A DNA stretch of 64,000 nucleotides from an uncultured Lachnospiraceae bacterium (GTDB taxonomy: Bacteria > Bacillota > Clostridia > Lachnospirales > Lachnospiraceae), in assembly GCA_900315735.1 (NCBI GenBank), contig ONAD01000007.1, forward strand, positions 42,318 to 106,317, read 5' to 3'. The position numbers were made by a program, and so were the translations under genes. Positions 54,423 to 63,020 of the stretch are shown here, in pieces. The notes under the pieces were generated by a model. That model ran no database searches. It was not told the origin of the DNA and saw only the letters and a program-made list of their open reading frames with translations. Positions within the stretch are counted from its first letter, which is position 1. Each line of letters begins with the position of its first letter.

Positions 54423-56345
54423 TTATTCTTTTTCTAACACAAGTGCGGAAAGCGGCTCTACATCAGCCTTTGCAGAAATATTTTTTTTGCTGTCTGCGCC
54501 TGCTGTTTTATCATCCACTAAAACCTTCCAGTTTCCTTCCGGCAAATTATACAAAATCTTCTTATCATTTCCGTTGAATATTACCAAAATATTTTCCGGC
54601 AAATTTTCTGCACCTTTTCCTCTTAAAAGATATGCCACAACATTTTCCGGTGTGTCCGATAAGAAGCAGAGATTCTGTGCCATTTCCGCTTCACTCTGCA
54701 TGCGGAATACCGGATGGGCTTTCCGTAATGCCATCAGCCCCTTATAGTAAGCAATCATATCCGGATATTCATGTATATTGTCCCATTTGATGCTGTTTAC
54801 CGCATCCGGCATATTATAGCTGTTTTCTGCAAAACCTTTTCCATCCGGCAGTGGTTTGCTGCGGAGGAATTCTTCGCCCGCCTGGATAAAAGGCACACCC
54901 TGGGAAGTAAATACAATGGCTGCACACAACCGGTTCATGGCTTTCTTTGTTTCTTCCGATGCCTCCGGGCAGGATGCGGATAATTTATCCCATACGGTAT
55001 AATTATCGTGACAGGAAACATAATTAATGCTCTGTCCCGGCTCTGCCGCCCACGGCTTACTGCCATATTCATCATAGTCTACCTGCGGATGTGCGACTGC
55101 TCCGACAATGCCATAACGCATTGCATTTTCCAGATGGGTACCGCCATTGACGAAGCCCAGATGGTCATCATAGAACACGCTTCCTTTTATGGTATCGCGG
55201 ATATCATCGCTGAACATGCCGATTCCAGGCATCTTTTTCGCACTGGCTTTAAATGCACGTTTCTCCTCTGCCAGTGAAGATGGTCCCCCATTCCAGCCTT
55301 CTCCGTAAAGATAGATATCCGGACGGATTTCTTTTAACCGCTCTGCAATAACATTCATCGTATCAATATCCAGAACGCCCATCAAATCAAAGCGGAATCC
55401 ATCGATATGATATTCCTTTGCCCAGTAAATCAGGGAATCTACGATTAATTTCTGTACCATCGGACGGTCACTGGCCACTTCATTGCCGCAGCCGGAGCCG
55501 TTGGTATATCCGGTCTCATCACTTCTATAATAATAGCCCGGCACTATCTTCTGAAGGTTGGAATCATCTCTGCGATAGGTATGATTAAATACCACATCCA
55601 TAATCACACCGATTCCTCTGCTGTGTAATGCCAGTACCATCTGCTTCATTTCCTGAATCCGCACTGCCCCATCATATGGATTGACTGCATAAGAACCTTC
55701 CGGAACATTATAATTATCCGGGTCATATCCCCAGTTATACTGTGCTTTCTGATTTTTCTCATCTACGGTCTCAAAGTCAAATGCCGGAAGAATCTGCACA
55801 TGGGTGATTCCAAGGTCACTGATATAGTCAAGTGCCGTTGCTTCTCCAAAATGATTTGTGGTGTTGGCTTCCGTCAGGCCTAAGAACTTTCCATTATGAA
55901 ATACGCCGCTGGATTCATCCATTGTAAAATCTCTGACACTGCCCTCGTAAATAATTGCGTCTGTGATATGCTCCGGATTCCGGTACTCATCCAATTCAAA
56001 GCCCTGTGGATTCGTCTTTTCCAGATTAATAACCATACCACGTCTTCCATTTACACCTGCAGCTCTGGTATACGGATCTACCGCTTCCTGCTCGTCCCCA
56101 TTATTTACCACAGTGTAAGTATAGTAGATTCCGCTGCAGTCTCCCTGCTTCTCAAAGACAAAGGTTCCGTTCTGGGATTTCTTCATAGTGCACTGCTCCA
56201 TAAGATTATCTCCCTCACCTTCTTTATAAAGGTTCAGCTTCACGGCTTCTGCCTCCGGTGCCCAGACCTTAAATCTCGTCATTTTCGGCGTGTATACAGC
56301 TCCCAAATCATTCCCTGCGTATACCTCATAATCAAAATTCTGCAT
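54423..56345 (-). CDS. pulA: Type I pullulanase (GH13), glycogen/starch debranching
   Basis: 640 residues. CBM48-like N-terminal domain (1-115), then the GH13 barrel with the type I signature YNWGYDP, nucleophile Asp in GFRFDLMG, acid/base Glu in YGEGW and transition-state Asp in SCHDN, and a C-terminal beta domain. It hydrolyses alpha-1,6 branches of pullulan, amylopectin or glycogen oligosaccharides. No signal peptide, so cytosolic. Its leader contains a cyclic-di-GMP-I riboswitch, an uncommon regulator for this enzyme. It is a single gene; nrdD downstream has its own promoter. Confidence 0.93.
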   Translation of the reverse strand: MQNFDYEVYAGNDLGAVYTPKMTRFKVWAPEAEAVKLNLYKEGEGDNLMEQCTMKKSQNGTFVFEKQGDCSGIYYTYTVVNNGDEQEAVDPYTRAAGVNGRRGMVINLEKTNPQGFELDEYRNPEHITDAIIYEGSVRDFTMDESSGVFHNGKFLGLTEANTTNHFGEATALDYISDLGITHVQILPAFDFETVDEKNQKAQYNWGYDPDNYNVPEGSYAVNPYDGAVRIQEMKQMVLALHSRGIGVIMDVVFNHTYRRDDSNLQKIVPGYYYRSDETGYTNGSGCGNEVASDRPMVQKLIVDSLIYWAKEYHIDGFRFDLMGVLDIDTMNVIAERLKEIRPDIYLYGEGWNGGPSSLAEEKRAFKASAKKMPGIGMFSDDIRDTIKGSVFYDDHLGFVNGGTHLENAMRYGIVGAVAHPQVDYDEYGSKPWAAEPGQSINYVSCHDNYTVWDKLSASCPEASEETKKAMNRLCAAIVFTSQGVPFIQAGEEFLRSKPLPDGKGFAENSYNMPDAVNSIKWDNIHEYPDMIAYYKGLMALRKAHPVFRMQSEAEMAQNLCFLSDTPENVVAYLLRGKGAENLPENILVIFNGNDKKILYNLPEGNWKVLVDDKTAGADSKKNISAKADVEPLSALVLEKE

Positions 56346-56397
56346 AATTGTTCCCTTTCCCTTATTGCTTGCTCTAATAGAGTTCTATAAAGCACGA

Positions 56398-56425
56398 AAA
56401 GCACCCGCCAATGCGCGGATGCTTT
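56398..56425 (-). terminator. Expression-platform hairpin of the riboswitch
   Basis: AAAGCATCCGC pairs with GCGGGTGCTTT around GCATTG, then TTTTCGTGC on the minus strand. It looks like an intrinsic terminator with a poor T-run, directly after the aptamer. Confidence 0.55.
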
Positions 56426-56430
56426 CCTCT

Positions 56431-56492
56431 CGCAACTGGCTGTCATTTCAAAGACCCTATAGCTTTGCGTCACAGGTTTTCACCTGCTTTGC
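56431..56492 (-). ncRNA. Cyclic-di-GMP-I (GEMM) riboswitch aptamer
   Basis: On the minus strand, starting at 56492: GCAAAGC, an AGGT-GAAA-ACCT hairpin with the GNRA tetraloop, the hallmark TGACGCAAAGC, TATAGGGTCT, then GACAGCCAGTTGC whose TTGC closes the P1 stem with the first GCAA. This is the consensus order of class I cyclic-di-GMP riboswitches in Clostridia. It lies between a consensus promoter and the pullulanase gene. The direction of control (on or off) cannot be read with certainty. Confidence 0.9.
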
Positions 56493-56507
56493 TGATACAT
56501 AATCTTT

Positions 56508-56536
56508 ATTATAATGGTGGCACAATTATAAGTCAA
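56508..56536 (-). promoter_or_regulatory. Promoter of the riboswitch-pullulanase transcript
   Basis: TTGACT (56531-56536) and TATAAT (56508-56513) with a 17-base spacer on the minus strand, just ahead of the aptamer. Confidence 0.85.
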
Positions 56537-56593
56537 TGACCCCGGTTACTTATTCTGTTTCTCTCTTTGGTCTATTCAATTCACAAATATGAA

Positions 56594-58063
56594 TTATAAT
56601 CCTAACTCTTTTTTGACTTCAGCGATGGCTTCTCTTTCATCAAAATGATATTTTACACCTTTGATTTCCTGATAATCTTCATGTCCTTTTCCAAGAAGAA
56701 CTATCATATCACCCTTCTTGGCATTTTCAATACAATATTTGATTGCTGCCTTGCGGTCTTCGATTTCGATGTATTTTCCGTTACTCTTTGCAAGACCAAT
56801 CTTAATATCATTGTTGATGTCGCGAATCTCTTCATCTCTTGGGTTGTCACAGGTCAGCACGCTTAAGTCTGCCAGCTCTCCTGTTACTTCTCCCATGTCA
56901 TAACGGCGCAGCTTGGAACGGTTTCCACCGCCACCATAGACACAGATTAAACGTTTCGGATGATACTCTTTTAATGTGGTAAGCACGCTTCTTGTGCTGA
57001 CTTCATTATGGGCATAATCAATGATTACTGTAAAATCTTTGGATACCGGAACCAATTCCACACGGCCTCTGACTTTTACTTTATCCAGTCCACGTAAAAT
57101 TGCTTCATCGGAAATTCCTGCCAGATGACAGGTCAGCATAGTTACCAGGGAATTGTATACGGAAAAGCTGCCCGGAATATGAACCACTGCATAGACATTC
57201 ATACAGCCGGTAGTGGTAAAGTGCATTCCAATCTGCCCATCTTCATCCAGATAACCAATGGCTCCTGCCATCAGGTCAGCATCCTTCTTACAGGAAAAGG
57301 TATGAAGCTTGCAGGTATGATTTTTGATAATTCCCTCTACATGCTCATCATCTGCATTTACGATTCCCTCTTTACACTGACGGAATAAAAGGCTCTTGCA
57401 TTCCTGATATTCTTCAAAGCTTGCATGCTCATTTGGTCCGATATGATCCGGTGATAAATTGGTAAAGATTCCATAATCAAATACAATTCCAGCCACACGG
57501 TGCATCTTAAGTCCCTGAGAAGACACTTCCATTACCACATATTCACAACCGGCATCTACCATGGCACGAAACATCTTATGTAATTCATAAGATTCCGGTG
57601 TGGTATTCTTTGCAGGAAGCTTCTCCTCGCCGATCAGGGCACCGATGGTTCCAATCAGTCCGACTTTCTTACCGGCTTCTTCTAAAACGCTCTTTATCAT
57701 ATAAGTTGTAGTGGTCTTTCCCTTGGTTCCGGTGAGTCCGATGGTGGTAAGTTCTCTGTCCGGATGTCCAAAGAAAGCAGCTGACATAATTGCAAGGGCA
57801 TAACGGGCATCCTCTACCTGAAGAACCGTACAGTTCTCCGGAATATCCGCTTCTATTTCATGTTCTACCACAAGAGCGGTAGCACCTTTCTTTACGGCAT
57901 CTTCAACAAAATCATGACCGTCTACAACAGCTCCTACCATACAGACAAATACGGTATCTTTTTCTACTTTTCTCGAATCATAGATGATATCGCTGATTTC
58001 TTTCTCCATCTCTCCCTGCAGACAGGTATAGGTTAATTCTTCACATATTTTTGCTAATTTCAT
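56594..58063 (-). CDS. murE: UDP-MurNAc-L-Ala-D-Glu:meso-diaminopimelate ligase
   Basis: Cytosolic peptidoglycan enzyme that adds the third residue of the stem peptide. 489 residues; ATP loop GTKGKTTTT (112-120) and the amino-acid specificity motif DNPR, which marks meso-diaminopimelate rather than lysine. AGGAGAG precedes ATG 58063, 17 bases after dapF, whose product is the precursor meso-diaminopimelate, so the gene pair makes and uses the same compound. Confidence 0.95.
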   Translation of the reverse strand: MKLAKICEELTYTCLQGEMEKEISDIIYDSRKVEKDTVFVCMVGAVVDGHDFVEDAVKKGATALVVEHEIEADIPENCTVLQVEDARYALAIMSAAFFGHPDRELTTIGLTGTKGKTTTTYMIKSVLEEAGKKVGLIGTIGALIGEEKLPAKNTTPESYELHKMFRAMVDAGCEYVVMEVSSQGLKMHRVAGIVFDYGIFTNLSPDHIGPNEHASFEEYQECKSLLFRQCKEGIVNADDEHVEGIIKNHTCKLHTFSCKKDADLMAGAIGYLDEDGQIGMHFTTTGCMNVYAVVHIPGSFSVYNSLVTMLTCHLAGISDEAILRGLDKVKVRGRVELVPVSKDFTVIIDYAHNEVSTRSVLTTLKEYHPKRLICVYGGGGNRSKLRRYDMGEVTGELADLSVLTCDNPRDEEIRDINNDIKIGLAKSNGKYIEIEDRKAAIKYCIENAKKGDMIVLLGKGHEDYQEIKGVKYHFDEREAIAEVKKELGL

Positions 58064-58080
58064 ACTTCTCTCCTAATGTA

Positions 58081-58941
58081 TTATTTCGCTGTTCCGATAA
58101 TGTGGCTTGCATCAATTTCTGATTCAAATACCGTATGAGAAGGTCCGGTCATAAACATATGTCCGCTTTCTTCCTCCCACTCAATATAAAGCGGTCCGCC
58201 AATCTGCTCTACGGTTACTTTCCGGTCTAAGCGTCCGGTTAATACGCCTGCTACCACTGCAGTACAGCATCCGGTTCCGCATCCGATAGTCTCTCCGGTT
58301 CCTCTTTCCCATTCCCGGATTTTCACATAATCCCTGCGGACAAATTCCACAAAGGTTACATTGGTCTTATTGGTAAAAAGCTCTGTCATATGCTCAATGG
58401 TTTTACCATATTTTTCTACATCAAGGTCTGCCACGCTGTCTACATACATGGCACAATGCGGGTTGCCCCAGGATACTGCCGTAATGTGGAAAGTCTTATC
58501 CAGTACCTGTACCGGCTGTTCTACAAATTCCTCCAGCTTTGTGTTGACCGGAATCACTTTCGTAGACATTCTCGGTGCTCCGATATCCGCTCTGATATTG
58601 CTTACCAGTCCATCTGTTACAGTCAGGTTCAGATGCTGCATGCCGCCTAAGGTTTCTATCACAAGATCTGTCTTATCTGTCAGTCTGTGATCGTATACAT
58701 ATTTTCCTACGCTGCGCAATGCATTTCCACACATCTCGCCTTCTGTTCCATCCGGGTTAAACATCCGCATCCGGAAATCCCCTTTCTCGGACGGACAAAT
58801 CAATACCATTCCGTCAGAACCAATGGCAAAATGCCGGTCACTTACGAATCTCGCAAGTTCCGGCAGATTGTCAAGATGCTGATGGATGGCATCGATATAT
58901 ACATAATCGTTTCCAAATGCCTGCATCTTTGTAAATTTCAT
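58081..58941 (-). CDS. dapF: Diaminopimelate epimerase
   Basis: Converts LL- to meso-diaminopimelate for lysine and peptidoglycan. 286 residues; the two catalytic cysteines are Cys71 in MCGNALR and Cys221 in GCGTG. AAGGAG precedes ATG 58941. It lies 36 bases after the PLP enzyme gene and just before murE. Confidence 0.95.
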   Translation of the reverse strand: MKFTKMQAFGNDYVYIDAIHQHLDNLPELARFVSDRHFAIGSDGMVLICPSEKGDFRMRMFNPDGTEGEMCGNALRSVGKYVYDHRLTDKTDLVIETLGGMQHLNLTVTDGLVSNIRADIGAPRMSTKVIPVNTKLEEFVEQPVQVLDKTFHITAVSWGNPHCAMYVDSVADLDVEKYGKTIEHMTELFTNKTNVTFVEFVRRDYVKIREWERGTGETIGCGTGCCTAVVAGVLTGRLDRKVTVEQIGGPLYIEWEEESGHMFMTGPSHTVFESEIDASHIIGTAK

Positions 58942-58977
58942 TTGTTTTCTCCTTGTCTTCTCTTTCCTCTGTTTTCC

Positions 58978-60162
58978 TTATGCATTCATTGCACGGTCTA
59001 AGTCAGCAATGATATCATCCACGTTTTCAATTCCCACTGACATACGAAGGAAGCAGTCTGTAATACCAAGCTTCTCTTTTACATCAAGCGGTGTATCCTC
59101 ATGAGTCTGTGTGGTCGGATATGTGATTAAAGTTTCTGTTCCGCCAAGGCTCTCTGCAAACATAATCATATCTACATTTTTAAGAATCTTCTTAACGGTC
59201 TCATAGCTGTCTACGGTAAAGGAAATCATTCCGCCAAATCCGGTGGTCTGACGGCAGGTTACTTCATAATCCTTATGGTCTTCAAAACCAACATAATATA
59301 CTTTCTTTACCTTCGGCTGTGTACGAAGCCACTCTGCAACCTTCTTGGCATTCGCATTGTGACGGTCCATACGGACAGCAAGTGTCTTGATTCCTCTTAA
59401 TACCAGCCAGCTGTCTAACGGTGCTAACTGGCTTCCATGAGATTTGATATGGATATGGATTTTCTCTGCGATTTCTTTGTTATCCTTTACCACAACAATT
59501 CCGGAAATGGTGTCATTGTGCCCCCCCAGATATTTGGTAGAACTGTGGGTTACAATGTCAGCTCCCAACTGCAGCGGTTTCTGGAAATATGGTGTTAAGA
59601 ATGTATTATCTACAACGGTTAATGCTCCGATGGATTTTGCGATTTCGGAAATGGCATGAATGTCTGCCACCTTCATCATCGGATTAGTCGGTGTCTCAAC
59701 GAAGAACATTTTTGTATTCGGACGGATAGCTGCCTTTACTTCGTCTAATTCAGACATATCTACATAAGTATGCTCGATTCCGTATTTTCCAAATACATCT
59801 CCAATGATACGGAAGGTTCCACCATAAATATCATCAGAAAGAATTACATGCTCGCCCGGATTTAATAAGGAAAATACTGCCATATTTGCAGCCTGTCCGG
59901 AAGAAAATGCAAATCCCTGGATACCGCCCTCTAAGATTGCCATGGTACGCTCTAATTCCTGTCTGGTCGGATTCTCAAGACGGCTGTAGGCAAATCCTGT
60001 TGTCTGTCCTAATTCCGGATGACGGAAGGTTGCTGCCTGAAAGATTGGCATGCTGACTGCGCCGGTTAATGGCTCTGTTCCTAATGCTCCATGTACTGCC
60101 TTGGACTCAAAATGTAAATCCTCTTTTGTACTGTAATCGGTATAGTTGCTGAAATTCTTCAT
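58978..60162 (-). CDS. Cys/Met-metabolism PLP-dependent enzyme (cystathionine gamma-synthase/lyase type)
   Basis: 394 residues, fold type I. The PLP lysine is in THSSTKYLGGHND; other motifs are SSGQAAN, ETPTNP and the C-terminal MRMSVGIENVDDI region (present as LRMSVGIEN). It could be cystathionine gamma-synthase, gamma-lyase or O-acetylhomoserine sulfhydrylase; the sequence does not decide. Start ATG 60162 after AAAGGCGG; the open frame continues 31 codons upstream. No SAM riboswitch or T-box is visible in the leader. Confidence 0.88.
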   Translation of the reverse strand: MKNFSNYTDYSTKEDLHFESKAVHGALGTEPLTGAVSMPIFQAATFRHPELGQTTGFAYSRLENPTRQELERTMAILEGGIQGFAFSSGQAANMAVFSLLNPGEHVILSDDIYGGTFRIIGDVFGKYGIEHTYVDMSELDEVKAAIRPNTKMFFVETPTNPMMKVADIHAISEIAKSIGALTVVDNTFLTPYFQKPLQLGADIVTHSSTKYLGGHNDTISGIVVVKDNKEIAEKIHIHIKSHGSQLAPLDSWLVLRGIKTLAVRMDRHNANAKKVAEWLRTQPKVKKVYYVGFEDHKDYEVTCRQTTGFGGMISFTVDSYETVKKILKNVDMIMFAESLGGTETLITYPTTQTHEDTPLDVKEKLGITDCFLRMSVGIENVDDIIADLDRAMNA

Positions 60163-60264
60163 ATTGTTACCGCCTTTCTTCGTCTTAATTACCCACCAAA
60201 TATTTTCGTTTCCAACAGAACAGCCGTCTATTGACGCACTTGTCCCGTTTCTCATATATCAATC

Positions 60265-60273
60265 ATTATACCA
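60265..60273 (-). promoter_or_regulatory. Extended -10 promoter of the PLP enzyme gene
   Basis: TGGTATAAT on the minus strand (TATAAT at 60265-60270), about 100 bases before the start; the -35 is weak. Confidence 0.5.
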
Positions 60274-60372
60274 ACATTTTATTGAAATTGATAGTAAAAT
60301 AATGCTTTCCTTATTGCAAATAGTGCTTTATACTGTCCATATATTGATTTTGTATATTAGGATGTGATTTTT

Positions 60373-61209
60373 ATGAAAAAATATGAGAAAACCGGATATC
60401 TTCATCATGATTTTAAAATCTTTCATCTGACTGACCACGAAATGTCTGCCTATGACTTTCATTATCATGATTTTCATAAGCTGCTCTTTTTCTTAAGTGG
60501 AAATGTCACTTATTGTATCGAAGGAAAATCCTACCAGCTCTCCCCGGGAGATCTGGTTCTGGTTCGTGCCGGTGAAGTCCACCGTCCGGTCATTCATGAT
60601 ACCACACCCTACGAGCGGATGATTATTTATGTCTCCCCGGATTTTGCGGTCGCATCCTCCGATAAGATGGTTTCCTTAAATCAGTGTTTCCTTCCGGATG
60701 CTGCCATGCCATCCAATGTGCTGCATTTATCCGGCATGAAGGAACGGCGGCTCTTAGATACCATGATGGAGCTTGTCCACTCTTTTTCCGAAGACGGCTT
60801 TGCCAATGAGATTTACCAGAATACGCTTTTCTTAGAATTTATGATTCACTTAAACCGGGCTGCCTTATCCGGCACTCTGCAATATGAAGATTCCTTTCAG
60901 GCAAATGAAAAGATTCTGTCGGTTCTTACCTATATGAATGAACATCTGACAGAGGATATTACCGTGAATTCCCTGGCAGAGCACTTTTTTACCAGCCGCT
61001 ATTATCTGATGCATTCTTTTAAAGAGCAGACCGGGTATACCATCGGAAATTATCTTTCCACGAAGCGGCTTCTCTTTGCCAGGGATTTAATCAGCTCCGG
61101 CACTGCAGTAACCGATGCTTGCTTTGCCTGCGGCTTTCACAATTATTCTACTTTTCTTCGAGCCTATAAGAAGCAGTTTGGAAAATCCCCCCGGGAAATG
61201 ATTTCATAA
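60373..61209 (+). CDS. AraC-family transcriptional regulator
   Basis: 278 residues: an N-terminal cupin domain (HYHDFHKLLFFLSGNV, SPGDLVLVRAGEVHRP) and two C-terminal helix-turn-helix motifs (ITVNSLAEHFFTSRYYLMHSF and VTDACFACGFHNYSTFLRAYK). ATG 60373 is preceded by AGGATG. It lies 11 bases before the transporter gene and divergent from the PLP enzyme, so it may control either. Confidence 0.88.
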   Translation: MKKYEKTGYLHHDFKIFHLTDHEMSAYDFHYHDFHKLLFFLSGNVTYCIEGKSYQLSPGDLVLVRAGEVHRPVIHDTTPYERMIIYVSPDFAVASSDKMVSLNQCFLPDAAMPSNVLHLSGMKERRLLDTMMELVHSFSEDGFANEIYQNTLFLEFMIHLNRAALSGTLQYEDSFQANEKILSVLTYMNEHLTEDITVNSLAEHFFTSRYYLMHSFKEQTGYTIGNYLSTKRLLFARDLISSGTAVTDACFACGFHNYSTFLRAYKKQFGKSPREMIS

Positions 61210-61220
61210 AGGAGCCAGCC

Positions 61221-62381
61221 ATGTTTACAAAAGTAAAAGAAGTATTCCAGAAAGAAACGGTCTGCTGCATTGCTTTTCTGCTTGCAGTTATTTCCATGTG
61301 TTTCGTTTCACCTTCAAAAAATTATATTTCTTACATTGATTTCCGGGTGCTTGCACTCTTATTCTGCCTGATGGCTGTGGTACGGGGATTTTCTTCCATT
61401 GGAGTCTTTACCCGGCTTGGAACGATGCTCTTAACCCATGTGCATTCCCTTCGGATGCTGTCGGCACTTTTCATTTTCCTGTGCTTTTTCTTCAGCATGC
61501 TTATCACCAATGATGTGGCACTGATTACCTTTGTACCGTTTACCATACTGGTTCTGTCCATGGCGAAGCAAAAGAAGTTTCTGATTCCGGTTATCGTTCT
61601 TGAAACCATCGCCGCCAATCTCGGCAGTATGCTGACTCCTCTCGGCAACCCGCAGAATCTTTATCTCTATACGATTTCCGGATTATCCATTGGAGCTTTT
61701 GTCCGGATCATGCTGCCATATTCTTTTGCCTCTGCTATCCTGCTGCTGATTTTTATTCTGTTTCTACCAAAGGATACGGTTTCCACTGCAACTGCTGCAA
61801 ATACTGCAACTGCTTCCACTACTTCCAATATAACTTGCGAATCTGTAAAAGCTCGTAAAAATCCCCGGATTTTTTTTGCCGCCTATCTGATACTTTTTCT
61901 TCTGTGTCTTCTGACGGTGCTTCATATTCTGCCTTATCAGATTCTGTTTCTCCTTATACTTGCCGGCTTTCTGCTTCTCGATTACCGCGTATTAAAGGAT
62001 GTGGATTATTTCCTGCTGCTTACCTTTCTCTGCTTCTTCGTCTTTATCGGAAATATGAAGCAGATTCCTCTGGTACACGAACTGATTTCAAAACTTTTGG
62101 TCCACCATGAAGTTCTGATGGGTATTGGTGCCAGCCAGATTATCAGCAATGTGCCTGCTGCCATCCTGCTTTCCGGCTTCACCGATAATTATTCTGCCCT
62201 GCTGATTGGGGTGAATCTCGGCGGGCTTGGTACTCTTATTGCTTCCCTGGCAAGCCTTATTTCCTTTAAATTCTATGCCAATAGTGAGGGGAGCGATAAA
62301 AGGCGGTTCCTTTTCATTTTCACTCTCTACAATGTAATTTTTCTTGGGGCTCTCTTTGTTCTTTCACTTATTCTCTGCTGA
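61221..62381 (+). CDS. ArsB/NhaD/SLC13-superfamily ion transporter
   Basis: 386 residues with about ten membrane helices in two halves. The conserved MLITNDVALITFVPF and LTPLGNPQNLYLY segments are typical of the ion-transporter (IT) superfamily (CitMHS, ArsB, NhaD). A Thr/Ala-rich hydrophilic loop sits near 190-215. The substrate (citrate, dicarboxylate, arsenite or Na+) cannot be told. GGAG precedes ATG 61221. Its stop lies three bases before the second palindromic element. Confidence 0.85.
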   Translation: MFTKVKEVFQKETVCCIAFLLAVISMCFVSPSKNYISYIDFRVLALLFCLMAVVRGFSSIGVFTRLGTMLLTHVHSLRMLSALFIFLCFFFSMLITNDVALITFVPFTILVLSMAKQKKFLIPVIVLETIAANLGSMLTPLGNPQNLYLYTISGLSIGAFVRIMLPYSFASAILLLIFILFLPKDTVSTATAANTATASTTSNITCESVKARKNPRIFFAAYLILFLLCLLTVLHILPYQILFLLILAGFLLLDYRVLKDVDYFLLLTFLCFFVFIGNMKQIPLVHELISKLLVHHEVLMGIGASQIISNVPAAILLSGFTDNYSALLIGVNLGGLGTLIASLASLISFKFYANSEGSDKRRFLFIFTLYNVIFLGALFVLSLILC

Positions 62382-62384
62382 TTT

Positions 62385-62909
62385 TCACAGGCAGTTGTGA
62401 AAGAGATAGCACTTTTACCCGAATCATATTCCGCTGATTTGCAGGGGATTCTCTTTATCTGATATGAAATGCCAACAGTTCTTAGAATGCGTGTTTTTCT
62501 TGCTGATAAACCGTCTTTCCGCTTGCTTTGGCTGAATAGCTGCACTGTCCGTCGAGGCCAGATGCCACCTAACGCCTGCAAGGGGCACTAAGAATTTCGA
62601 GACATATTTTATCAGGTCTGGCAACCGGCACAAATTCACATCCATGTTCAATTGTGCCTCGCTGGTACATCCATGTAGCAGCGTTGCCTGTTGCCAGACG
62701 AAATTCCAAGTGCCCCTAACAGCCCTTATCAGGCATCTGTACTTCGGCGAACCGTGCAGTTATTCTGACAAACATTGGAAAGACTGTTTTAATCCTCTAA
62801 AGAAAAACACGCATTTTAGAACTGTGGTATTTCGTAGCGAAAGAAAATCCCCTGCGAATCAGGGAAATACAATTGCGGTAATCTGTCCCCTTTTCACAAC
62901 TGCCTGTGA
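62385..62909. repeat. Palindromic intergenic element, copy 2 (525 bp)
   Basis: Perfect 18-bp terminal inverted repeats (TCACAGGCAGTTGTGAAA at 62385-62402, complement at 62892-62909). The arms remain largely complementary for over 200 bases, so the element folds into one very long imperfect hairpin. The 31-base block 62620-62650 and several shorter blocks are identical to copy 1. The core hairpin is CGCTGGTAC/GTAGCAGCG. It fills most of the 639-base gap between the transporter and the methyltransferase genes. No transposase. Confidence 0.8.
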
Positions 62910-62927
62910 TTTTTAAGCAGGAATAAG

Positions 62928-62956
62928 TTGACGGAACATTTTCCCCCTTATATAAT
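62928..62956 (+). promoter_or_regulatory. Promoter of the methyltransferase gene
   Basis: TTGACG (62928-62933) and TATAAT (62951-62956), 17-base spacer, starting 19 bases after the end of the palindromic element. Confidence 0.8.
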
Positions 62957-63020
62957 AGGATGCAGATGTCTTAAGACAAAATGGAACATGTTTGATACCC
63001 GAAATATTGGAGGAAATGCT

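Noticed and set aside
60163..60372. Possible SAM riboswitch or T-box before the Cys/Met PLP enzyme
   Set aside because: The leader has no SAM-I core, no T-box sequence and no terminator/antiterminator pair that I can find.
62424..62916. Open frames of 75-90 codons on both strands in the gap before the methyltransferase gene
   Set aside because: They lie in the arms of palindromic element copy 2 on both strands at once and show no protein-like conservation.
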